In this document: in pieces, positions 55,748 through 63,133 of the stretch
Layout of the letters: every line of letters begins with the position of its first letter
Position numbering within the stretch: the stretch's first letter is position 1
Origin: Opitutaceae bacterium
GTDB lineage: Bacteria; Verrucomicrobiota; Verrucomicrobiia; Opitutales; Opitutaceae
Length of the DNA stretch: 64,000 nt
NCBI GenBank assembly: GCA_017994935.1
Contig: JAGOJU010000006.1
Span: 52,970-116,969, forward strand
Direction of reading: 5' to 3'
Position numbers and translations under genes: made by a program
The notes under the pieces: generated by a model
The model's input: the letters and a program-made list of their open reading frames with translations, nothing else
The model's database searches: none
What the model was told of the DNA's origin: nothing

Positions 55748-56850
55748 TTCGCTCCTTTCGAGATGTACGCAAAGTTGTAGACGGTGCCGCCTTCAATTCC
55801 TTCGAAACGCCAGCTCCGTCCAAAATCATCGGATGCATAGAATCCCCGACGCCAGATGTTGAAATACAGTCGGCCATTGTCCGGATCCACGCTGACACGA
55901 AACGCCCCCTGGTAATCCGTCGGCAGCCCCTGGTTGCGGACTGTCCACGTCCTGCCGGCATCCTCGCTGGTATAGATGCCGTACTTCCATCCGCAGACCG
56001 CCCAGCGCGAGGCATTCGTCGGATCCATAGTCACGCTGTACCAGGCATGTTCCTTGGAGAGCGCCTCGATGCGTTTCCAGGTCGTGCCGCCATCCCGGGA
56101 GACGAGCACGCCGTCGTTCTGCGTGCTGGCCAGCCAGAGCTTCGGGTCATGCGGAGATTGCCGGAGTTCAGTCACGGTGGCCGTCGCCGCCTGCACCCTT
56201 CGCCAGTTCTGGGCGCCGTTCTCGGTCAGGTAGATTCCGGATTCGCAGCCGGCGAGCACCCGGCCGGCGCGGGTCCGGTCGACCTTGATGGTCTGGGTGT
56301 ACTTGCCGCGCGCAGGCAGTCCCTTCTCACGACGCACCCAGGAGCCACCGCGGTCATTCGATACCGCGATGCCGTCCGGGAGGGCGAGATAGACATTGTC
56401 CGGTGAGTTCACGTCCACACAGACGTCCTTCGGCTCCGTCATGTCCCAACTCGTGCTGATGCGCCAGTTCTCGCCACCATCCGTCGTCTGCACGCAGCCG
56501 TTGATGGTCGCGGTGTAGAAGACATTGCGATTCCTCGGATCGAACGAAATCGAGAAGATCTGCGGATAGTTCGGCCCGAAATGCTCATACTCCCCCTTGC
56601 TCGTCCGACGATAGAGCCCGCTTAAGGTGACGAGTTTCGCTCCCACGATGTAGTCACGGTTGACCGCCGCACACAGGTACATGTCGTGGCCTGTCGCACC
56701 GGACGCCGCACGTGCGTCCGGTCCCGGAGTGAGCAGCGCTGCGACGATGGCCATGGCAATTGACGGCACTGGCCAGAGGGACCTGACTTTTCCCCGGCCG
56801 GGAGGTTTACGGATTGCCGCACGCGGCACGGGTGGTTGTGGTGAACGCAT
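55744..56850 (-). CDS. Secreted BNR/Asp-box repeat (sialidase-like propeller) protein
   Basis: A 368-aa protein with an N-terminal signal or anchor (about 22-48, ending DARA). At least six Asp-box motifs are visible (TTDGGENW, SNDRGGSW, TENGAQNW, SRDGGTTW, SEDAGRTW, SDDFGRSW), giving a beta-propeller of the sialidase/Vps10 type. No catalytic Arg triad is evident, so it may bind glycans or proteins rather than cut them. The ATG at 56850 (or 56856) is the only sensible start, and it overlaps the start codon of the divergent RidA-like gene. It is the first gene of a five-gene operon. Confidence 0.88.
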   Translation of the reverse strand: MRSPQPPVPRAAIRKPPGRGKVRSLWPVPSIAMAIVAALLTPGPDARAASGATGHDMYLCAAVNRDYIVGAKLVTLSGLYRRTSKGEYEHFGPNYPQIFSISFDPRNRNVFYTATINGCVQTTDGGENWRISTSWDMTEPKDVCVDVNSPDNVYLALPDGIAVSNDRGGSWVRREKGLPARGKYTQTIKVDRTRAGRVLAGCESGIYLTENGAQNWRRVQAATATVTELRQSPHDPKLWLASTQNDGVLVSRDGGTTWKRIEALSKEHAWYSVTMDPTNASRWAVCGWKYGIYTSEDAGRTWTVRNQGLPTDYQGAFRVSVDPDNGRLYFNIWRRGFYASDDFGRSWRFEGIEGGTVYNFAYISKGAK

Positions 56851-57382
56851 GATCATAAAATCAGTTCGGTTTGCTGCATTGGTGGGAGCGTTGATCGCGT
56901 GCGCATCGGGCACGTTCGCGCAGACGCCGGAGGAAAAACTGGCCGGGATGAATCTCACGCTGCCGGCGCCCAACCGCTCGATCGCCAACTACGTGTCCGC
57001 GGTCCGCACCGGCAACCTGATTTTTCTCGCGGGCCAGCTCGGCCGCGATGCCAACGGCAAGGTCGCCGTGGGCAAGGTGGGAGCCAGTATCGATGAAGCC
57101 CAGGCGGTGGAGGCGGCCCGCGGCGCCGCCCTTGCGCTGATTTCCACCCTCAAGGCCGAACTCGGCGACCTGCGCCGCGTGAAGCGCATCGTCCGCGTGG
57201 GCGGATTTGTGAACTGCACGGACGACTTCACACGCCAGTCGGGTGTGATCAATGGCTGCTCCGATTTGCTGGTTGCCGTGTTCGGCGACGCCGGACGTCA
57301 CGCACGGGTGTCGATCGGCTGCAATTCGCTCCCACTCGGCGCGGTCGTGGAGGTCGAGATGATCGCCGAGATTTCCAACTGA
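56849..57382 (+). CDS. Secreted RidA/YjgF-family protein
   Basis: A 177-aa protein: signal peptide MIIKSVRFAALVGALIACAS with cleavage near TFAQ, then a complete RidA domain (PAPNRSIANYVSAVRTGNLI, GQLGRDANGKVAVGKVG, ALALISTLKAELGDLRRVKR, INGCSDLLVAVFGDAGRHAR, VSIGCNSLPLGAVVEVEMIA). The usual catalytic R of cytosolic RidA (about R105 in E. coli) corresponds to R in GRHARVSIG. The export signal is unusual for an imine deaminase, whose substrates are cytosolic. Its start shares bases with the divergent BNR gene. Confidence 0.9.
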   Translation: MIIKSVRFAALVGALIACASGTFAQTPEEKLAGMNLTLPAPNRSIANYVSAVRTGNLIFLAGQLGRDANGKVAVGKVGASIDEAQAVEAARGAALALISTLKAELGDLRRVKRIVRVGGFVNCTDDFTRQSGVINGCSDLLVAVFGDAGRHARVSIGCNSLPLGAVVEVEMIAEISN

Positions 57383-57408
57383 CGCAGGTTTCCGGGCCGC
57401 CGCAAAAG

Positions 57409-57425
57409 CCGCCCGCTTCGGGCGG
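57409..57425 (-). terminator. Terminator of the rhamnosidase-aminotransferase operon
   Basis: CCGCCCG pairs with CGGGCGG around a 3-base loop. Read on the minus strand the stem is followed by CTTTTGC, a short U run. It lies between convergent genes and may stop both. Confidence 0.65.
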
Positions 57426-57471
57426 GCGCGGATGTCGGCGGGTGGAGGGACGTCAGCAGGCATATCCGGTA

Positions 57472-58764
57472 TCAGAGCGTTCGTACAAACTCCGTCACTC
57501 CCTGCACCACGCGGTCGCATTCGTCCGCGGTGTTGAAGACGTGCGTCGAAACACGAATTGCCTGCAGGCCGTCCTCAGTGACCGGACGGCAGCGGAGCTG
57601 GTGCTGATTGAGCAGATACCCGAAGATCTTCGCAGCTGTGGCCCCCTCCACCGCGAAGGTCGTGATGGACGCACGCAGTTCCGGAACGGACGGCGTGAGC
57701 ACGGTGACACGTGGAATCCTCTCCAGTCCCCGGTGAACCCGCTTCGCCAGGCCGGTGCCATACTCCAGCACGCGCTGGCGCCCGATCTCATCGTGAAACC
57801 GCATCGCCTCCGCCACACCCATGATCAGCGCGGTGTTGCGCGTGCCGTACTCATGGCGCTTCACTCCGTCGACGTAGACGAGCTTGCCCGAGAAACTGAA
57901 GTCATCGCTCGTGTAGGCTCCGACAAATGTCGGGGTAACCTCGTCGATGCGATCCCGGCGGATGAAAAGCAGTCCCGTCTCCCGCGGCGCACCGATCCAC
58001 TTGTGGCCGCTCGTGGCATAGGAATCACATCCGATGTCGCGCAGGGAAAAATTCAGCATGCCGCCGGACTGGGCGCCATCGACATGAAACCAGCAGCCTC
58101 TCTCACGGGCGAGTTTCGCAATCGCCTTCACAGGCATGACAATCCCCGTAGGTGCTGTCACGTGGCTGATCTGGATGACCTTGGTCCGCGGCGAGATCAG
58201 CGCGGATATCCGCTCCAGGTTTCCCGCTGCGGACAATGGATCCGGCTCAAACGTGCGGACAACGATCCCCTGCCTGCGGGCCCGATTCAGCCAGGGAATC
58301 GATCCGCCGGGATGAGCGTGCGACTCGAAAATCACCTCGTCGCCCGCCTTCAGGTCGAGGCCGCAGGCCACGATCGAATTTCCCTCCGTGGTGTTGCGCA
58401 CGAAGCAGATTTCCTCAGGACCAACTCCGAAAAACTCCGCGGCAATCTTTCGCGCCGGCTCGTGCATGGCATGCCCGGTCTCCACCTTCAGATCCAGTTC
58501 CGCGGTGACCTGATTGTATTTCTCGAGGACGGGTTTCGAGGCCGGCCCAAGCCCTCCACAATTCAGGTACGCAAAGTCGTCATGGCGCGCATAGAGGGCT
58601 CTGACCCGCTCCCAGAAGGGTCCCGCATGGTTCGGGTCAAAGGGCGGAAGGCCGGCGTGTCGCACCTCGGGCGCAGGGCGGGCGGCGTGCATCATCGAGG
58701 CAGACGACGCCCCCAGTGCCGCCGCCCCCAATCCTTTCAAGAAGTCTTTTCTGCCGAGTCTCAT
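57472..58764 (-). CDS. Exported class V aminotransferase-fold PLP enzyme
   Basis: A 430-aa PLP enzyme like isopenicillin-N epimerase and cysteine desulfurase relatives. The N-terminus MRLGRKDFLKGLGAAALGAS resembles a Tat signal (RK-x-FLK, then a hydrophobic stretch), so it is probably exported folded with its cofactor. Family blocks are FVRNTTEGNSIVACGL, the PLP-stacking and Asp region FHVDGAQSGGMLNF, and the lysine in YATSGHKWIGAP. Substrate unknown. It overlaps the DUF6807 gene by 4 bases (58761-58764) and ends the operon. Confidence 0.9.
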   Translation of the reverse strand: MRLGRKDFLKGLGAAALGASSASMMHAARPAPEVRHAGLPPFDPNHAGPFWERVRALYARHDDFAYLNCGGLGPASKPVLEKYNQVTAELDLKVETGHAMHEPARKIAAEFFGVGPEEICFVRNTTEGNSIVACGLDLKAGDEVIFESHAHPGGSIPWLNRARRQGIVVRTFEPDPLSAAGNLERISALISPRTKVIQISHVTAPTGIVMPVKAIAKLARERGCWFHVDGAQSGGMLNFSLRDIGCDSYATSGHKWIGAPRETGLLFIRRDRIDEVTPTFVGAYTSDDFSFSGKLVYVDGVKRHEYGTRNTALIMGVAEAMRFHDEIGRQRVLEYGTGLAKRVHRGLERIPRVTVLTPSVPELRASITTFAVEGATAAKIFGYLLNQHQLRCRPVTEDGLQAIRVSTHVFNTADECDRVVQGVTEFVRTL

Positions 58765-59621
58765 AAATCCGAAAATGTCAGGGTGTGATCCACGTTCAGG
58801 ATGCCGTCCGCGGGGAGCATGAGCGCTTCATCGAAATGCGGCGGCAACGCAGCGAGAGGATAGTTCCTCCGCACAAACAGATGCAAGGGTCCGTTGCCGT
58901 TCTCGAAGCGGATGCAGACTCGTTGAAGCGTCCCATCCCGCTGTCCGCGCCATTCCATCCAGCTCAATGGCACGCCGTGAATCGCAGCCTCGCCCTGACG
59001 GCCGTCCTCCGAAAAAATGCCAATGGTGGCATCGCCATGCTCATCGAGAAGGTCCCGCGCTCCACGAAACTGCAGTCCGCTGTAGTGCGATCCCACGAGT
59101 CCCTCAGGCGCACGGTAGTGCCCCAGGGCAAGCAGGCGGCCTGAAACGTTTTTCAGCGACGACTGCCACCGCAGGGACCAGGCGTTCCCGCTCTCGAGTC
59201 GGAATCCCAGCGAGCGCTCCTCCCGGAGCAGGACCTCGCCCCTGTGTCCCGCCCTCCACACGAGCTTATGGGCAATCCGCCCGGGGCTCCGTTCGATCCA
59301 TGCCTCATGCAGCTGGCTGCCCTGGTCGCCCCGATGCACATAGCCATCCTCCCGGCGGTAGCTTGGTCCGCCCCAAAAGTTGTGTCCCGACACGGAGGTC
59401 AGCGTAAAACTCAGGGCGTGATGCCAGGGGTGGTCATTGGGACGAAAGAGCGTGAGGCATTCGCCGCGAAGCGTGCACACCGGGTGCGCATACGGCCGCG
59501 GCGCCTCGGTCGGAGGTGTTTCAGGAACGACGACATAGCGAAGGAGCAGACCTCCCCCGCGCCGGTGGATCTCCACCGATTTTCCATCCCCAGGTACACT
59601 GATCTCAAATGCCTGACTCAT
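58761..59621 (-). CDS. PmoA/DUF6807-family protein
   Basis: A 286-aa cytoplasmic protein. The family block is FRPNDHPWHHALSFTLTSVS with SGHNFWGGPSYRREDG, found in proteins labelled PmoA-like (DUF6807) that occur in sugar-utilisation clusters of Planctomycetota, Verrucomicrobiota and Bacteroidota. Despite the label it is unrelated to methane monooxygenase. The fold is mutarotase-like by strand pattern, and its biochemical role is not established as far as I know. It overlaps the rhamnosidase gene by 4 bases upstream and the aminotransferase gene by 4 bases downstream. Confidence 0.88.
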   Translation of the reverse strand: MSQAFEISVPGDGKSVEIHRRGGGLLLRYVVVPETPPTEAPRPYAHPVCTLRGECLTLFRPNDHPWHHALSFTLTSVSGHNFWGGPSYRREDGYVHRGDQGSQLHEAWIERSPGRIAHKLVWRAGHRGEVLLREERSLGFRLESGNAWSLRWQSSLKNVSGRLLALGHYRAPEGLVGSHYSGLQFRGARDLLDEHGDATIGIFSEDGRQGEAAIHGVPLSWMEWRGQRDGTLQRVCIRFENGNGPLHLFVRRNYPLAALPPHFDEALMLPADGILNVDHTLTFSDL

Positions 59622-62059
59622 GACAGCATCACCTCAAACTGCCTATGGCCTCCAAGGGATTCGTGCCTTGCCCCCCGGGGCAGTCGCAGGCTCACCGGGA
59701 TGCCCTCAGGCGAACGAAGATCAAGAATGAACCGGCCCTGCACGACCTTCCATGAAACCTCCACAAGCCCCTTCGGTGTGCACACCGAACCCGAGGCATG
59801 ACTCAGCCCGCAGAGGTGGGGCTCGATGTCGATCGCTGCAAAGCCCGGCTTGGCGGGAGTGACGCCGAGAATTTTTGTCGCGAACTCAATCGCGGGATGC
59901 GCGCTCCACGCGTGGCACAGCGAGCGCCAGTAGCTGTTTTCCTCGACGAAGGTGTCGAGCCCGTAGTCGATCATCTCGTGCCAGGGCCCCAGAAACTCCG
60001 GCATGCGATCGTAGACTCCGCTGATCGCGAAGGCGCGAAACACGGCGTGCCAGCAGAAGAATGAACCCGGCGCCAGTTTGGGATCCGCCGGAAACCGCTT
60101 CAGCAAGCGCTCCCGCTGATTCGGACCCGCCGCTCCACACACCACCGCCCACGCATTTCCATACTGGCTTACCTCGGGTCCGCCCGGCCGGTCGAAATAG
60201 AGTCCCTCCTCCTCCGACCAGAACCGCTCATGCACCACGCTCCGCAGCGCCGCTGCCTCGGTTGCAAAGCCGTTCGCCTCGCCCTCGCGCCCGACAAGCC
60301 GAAGCAGGTCGGCGGTCTCGTCGAGGGCCACGATGTACTGGGCCGAAATGATGCAGGTCGCACCCGTGTCCGCACCGGGCACGACACCCCGCGGCCACCA
60401 GGGACACCAGTCCGTGATGTTCCAGAAAGGAAGCTTCGACGGCAGCCCGTGGTCGTCAGCATGCCGTCCAAACCAGGCAAGCACGGCGCGAACTCCCGGA
60501 AGGAGATCGCGGAGGGTCGCGAGATCCCCCGTCAGGTAGACGTAGTCACGCAGCGTCGTGATCCAGTGAAGCGACCACGATGGGATGACCTGAAGAAGAC
60601 GGGAGGGATACCGACTGTGAGTGAGTCCTTCAGGCAGCCTCGACCAATCAAAATGGTACAGGGCCTGACGAGTGAGCGATCCGTCCCCCGAAGCCAGAAG
60701 GCCAACCTTCGAGGTGATCATCGTGTCGCCGGCATACTGCATCTGCTCATAATGCGGGCAGTCCTCGAACGTTTCGTGAGAACAGAGCCGCATGGTGGCG
60801 AGCGACGCCTTCCAGATCTTGTCGAGTCGTGGATCGGAGCACGTGAAACTGGCCTGGATCCGATACGGAAAGGCAGTGAAGCGATGTCCCACGCTCCGAA
60901 GCTGCAGGGGCTCCGCGGCGGTTGTGATCGCGACACTCATGTAGCGGAACGCACGCCAGTGCCAGGGTTCGTAGGTTTCCTCCTCCGCGCCACCGCGCGG
61001 CTCCCACACATCCGACCAGCCGCTGATCTTCCCACGGCGATCGAAGGTCCAGCCCGTGGATTCGTCGGCAAAATGGGATGCCAGATTCGCAAGGGATTGC
61101 GGGCGACCCAGCAGTTTGGCTCCCGGGGTACCCCACGGCAGGCGGAGCGCCTCGGCGTAGGTCAAACGGATCACCGCACCGGCACCACCACTGGCGACAA
61201 TCCGGGGATAGGCGGTGGTGAGTTCCCCCGCATCAAGAATGACTTCGATCGTCTGCCGCGCCGGGATTGTTACAACCCCAGTGCCTCGCCCGAGTCCGCT
61301 CCAGTCGCCGGCGGGCAACGCTCCCCCAGGCAGGAAGGCGTCAACAAAGGGCCTGGCGCCGTGCTCTTCCAATGGCGCAATCATGCGCGGCATCAGCCCA
61401 TAGGGACTTGTCGGATCGCGGCGATTTTCGATGCGTTCCGCCAGGAATAGAACCGTCGCCTCCGCCCAACCGGAATCTTCGAAACCGGTCCGGTTCCATC
61501 CGGCAGGGAGTTCGCGCGACACCAAATGCTCGAAGTAGCCGTGGTATCCCTCGAAACGCGTGTCGTCATTCTGGAAGCGGTAGGACGTGTCCACTCTGAC
61601 GCGCCAACCCGCCAGACCCGTATCCAGGCGCTCCTTCGTTTCACCCGCTGCGACAAGGTCGCCCTCCAAGAGGAAACCTCCCGCATAGGTCATGATCGCG
61701 CATGGTGCCCCCAACGCCGTCGGTCGGTGGGCCACACGCGACATGTCGAAAACAATCGCCGCAATCACGTTGTCACCCACCAGCAGGAACGGGCTCAGAT
61801 CGACGCTCTCATAAAAGTGATGATGAATATCCCCGCGCGCCGGTCCGCGGGCCACCCGTTTTCCATTGCAGTAGAGGATGAACCGGCTGTCCGCCGACAC
61901 CTGCACCGTCAGTTGTGCCCCCGCCTGTGCCTGAAAGGTCCGCCTGAAAAGGCGAACCTGGTAGTGCGACGGCGACGATGCCGTCACCGGTGGCACCGCG
62001 TGGGTGCCCTCGGCTGACCAAATCCATGAGGAGCGTTGGACGAATGGCAGGGGGTGCAT
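59618..62059 (-). CDS. Alpha-L-rhamnosidase-like glycoside hydrolase (GH78 type)
   Basis: An 813-aa multidomain enzyme without a clear signal peptide. N-terminal beta domains (FRRTFQAQAGAQLTVQVSAD, FILYCNGKRVARGPARG) are followed by the (alpha/alpha)6 catalytic domain. The acid-rich segment TFEDCPHYEQMQYAGDT is the counterpart of the GH78 motif D-C-P-x-R-D-E-R-x-G-W-x-G-D but is clearly diverged. The C-terminal beta domain reads SVCTPKGLVEVSWKVVQGRF. It probably removes terminal rhamnose or a related sugar. The ATG at 62059 precedes the first domain; an earlier start at 62140 is less likely. It heads a three-gene operon with 4-base overlaps. Confidence 0.88.
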   Translation of the reverse strand: MHPLPFVQRSSWIWSAEGTHAVPPVTASSPSHYQVRLFRRTFQAQAGAQLTVQVSADSRFILYCNGKRVARGPARGDIHHHFYESVDLSPFLLVGDNVIAAIVFDMSRVAHRPTALGAPCAIMTYAGGFLLEGDLVAAGETKERLDTGLAGWRVRVDTSYRFQNDDTRFEGYHGYFEHLVSRELPAGWNRTGFEDSGWAEATVLFLAERIENRRDPTSPYGLMPRMIAPLEEHGARPFVDAFLPGGALPAGDWSGLGRGTGVVTIPARQTIEVILDAGELTTAYPRIVASGGAGAVIRLTYAEALRLPWGTPGAKLLGRPQSLANLASHFADESTGWTFDRRGKISGWSDVWEPRGGAEEETYEPWHWRAFRYMSVAITTAAEPLQLRSVGHRFTAFPYRIQASFTCSDPRLDKIWKASLATMRLCSHETFEDCPHYEQMQYAGDTMITSKVGLLASGDGSLTRQALYHFDWSRLPEGLTHSRYPSRLLQVIPSWSLHWITTLRDYVYLTGDLATLRDLLPGVRAVLAWFGRHADDHGLPSKLPFWNITDWCPWWPRGVVPGADTGATCIISAQYIVALDETADLLRLVGREGEANGFATEAAALRSVVHERFWSEEEGLYFDRPGGPEVSQYGNAWAVVCGAAGPNQRERLLKRFPADPKLAPGSFFCWHAVFRAFAISGVYDRMPEFLGPWHEMIDYGLDTFVEENSYWRSLCHAWSAHPAIEFATKILGVTPAKPGFAAIDIEPHLCGLSHASGSVCTPKGLVEVSWKVVQGRFILDLRSPEGIPVSLRLPRGARHESLGGHRQFEVMLS

Positions 62060-62153
62060 GGCAGGGGACTTGCAGACACGGACCGCAAAGGGAGCCCAAA
62101 TCCACAATGTCGCCGTGAAAATGGGCTGGCCATCCGGCATTTTTCAACATCAG

Positions 62154-62170
62154 TTTTCAGATATTTTCAG
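62154..62170. promoter_or_regulatory. Phased direct repeat TTTTCAG / TTTTCAG
   Basis: Two perfect TTTTCAG copies begin 10 bases apart, just before the isomerase start at 62178, and a third near-copy TTTTCAA starts at 62141. They lie in the divergent gap between rhamnosidase and isomerase, so a regulator bound here could control both directions. The same arrangement is at 46329-46345. Confidence 0.45.
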
Positions 62171-62177
62171 TCACTCC

Positions 62178-63044
62178 ATGAAAATTGTTTCAGAACGCCC
62201 CCGATTGATTGTTTGTGCCACCCCTTGGTCCATGGTCGGTCAGCCGACTCCGCGCCGCGAATGGGCAATGCCCCGGCAATTGCGCGAAATGAAGAAGGAG
62301 GGCTTCGACGGGGTTTGTGCCTTCATTTCACCTGAGATGGCCGGCGAGGCCAGGAAACTGGGACTCCTCATGATGAGCGGCTTTGACTGTGGAAACCTGA
62401 GCGTCGCCCGGGCGAAGCTGGAGTCCCAGCGCGCCCTCGGGGTGCGTTTCATCAACATCCAGCTCCTGGACCATGACACCCCTCCTGCGAAGGCCGCCGC
62501 GATGGCGGTCAGGCTGATCGCCCTCTCGAAGCGCATGGGGCTGTCGGTGCACATTGAGGTCCACCGCGATACGGCAACGGAAACACCCGAGAAATTCACC
62601 GAGATCAACGATCGCTACACGAGGGAAACCGGCGAAATCATGCCAGTGACCTGGGACCACTCCCATTTCGCCGTCTCGAAGCACATCCTTCCACGGGACT
62701 ATTCCGCCCGGCTGCTCCTCTGGCGGGACTCCATCCAGCACTCCCAGATGTTTCACCTGCGTCCGTTCAACAGCCAGCATTGCCAGGTTCCCGTGACGAA
62801 CGGAAAGGGCAAACTCACCCCGGAGTTCGTGGACTACCTCCAGTTTGTCGAGGACCTCCTTGCCCTCTGGCTCGAGGGTCCGCGACCGGGAAACACGCTC
62901 TGGACCTGCCCCGAGCTGGGAACCACCGTCGGCTACAATGTCAGCACGAATCCTCCCGTCTGGCCCGATGCGGTGCGTTGCCGGAAGGAAATCCTCCTCG
63001 CGTGGGAGCGTGCCTGGAACCGCGTGTCGACAAAAAAGAGGTGA
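62178..63044 (+). CDS. Xylose-isomerase-like TIM-barrel protein
   Basis: A 288-aa cytoplasmic protein of the sugar phosphate isomerase/epimerase superfamily. Barrel strands end in candidate metal or acid residues: SVHIEVHRDTATETPEK (Glu), IMPVTWDHSHFAVSKHI (Asp, His), MFHLRPFNSQH (His) and LWTCPELGTTVGYN (Glu). Such enzymes isomerise or epimerise ketoses and inosose-like sugars. It is divergent from the rhamnosidase operon with 118 bases between starts, and precedes a LacI regulator, so it belongs to the same sugar regulon. An in-frame start much further upstream would run into the opposite gene. Confidence 0.87.
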   Translation: MKIVSERPRLIVCATPWSMVGQPTPRREWAMPRQLREMKKEGFDGVCAFISPEMAGEARKLGLLMMSGFDCGNLSVARAKLESQRALGVRFINIQLLDHDTPPAKAAAMAVRLIALSKRMGLSVHIEVHRDTATETPEKFTEINDRYTRETGEIMPVTWDHSHFAVSKHILPRDYSARLLLWRDSIQHSQMFHLRPFNSQHCQVPVTNGKGKLTPEFVDYLQFVEDLLALWLEGPRPGNTLWTCPELGTTVGYNVSTNPPVWPDAVRCRKEILLAWERAWNRVSTKKR

Positions 63045-63099
63045 TTCATGAATTTTGCTGAAAATCTCTTGACCTACCTACATCCCGTTTCATTACGCT

Positions 63100-63116
63100 T
63101 ACTGAAATTCTCAGTA
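63100..63116. promoter_or_regulatory. Candidate LacI-family operator
   Basis: A perfect inverted repeat TACTGA / TCAGTA around AATTC lies 17 bases before the regulator's start codon and 25 bases after a TTGACC hexamer at 63069. Position and symmetry suit an autoregulatory operator. A second weaker palindrome (ATTTT / AAAAT around GCTG) is at 63052-63065. Confidence 0.5.
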
Positions 63117-63133
63117 GTGGGAATGCCCCATCC

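Noticed and set aside
58761..59621. Methane monooxygenase subunit (from the PmoA label of this family)
   Set aside because: The protein has no membrane helices and carries the DUF6807 signature; the name is a historical mislabel and says nothing about methane.
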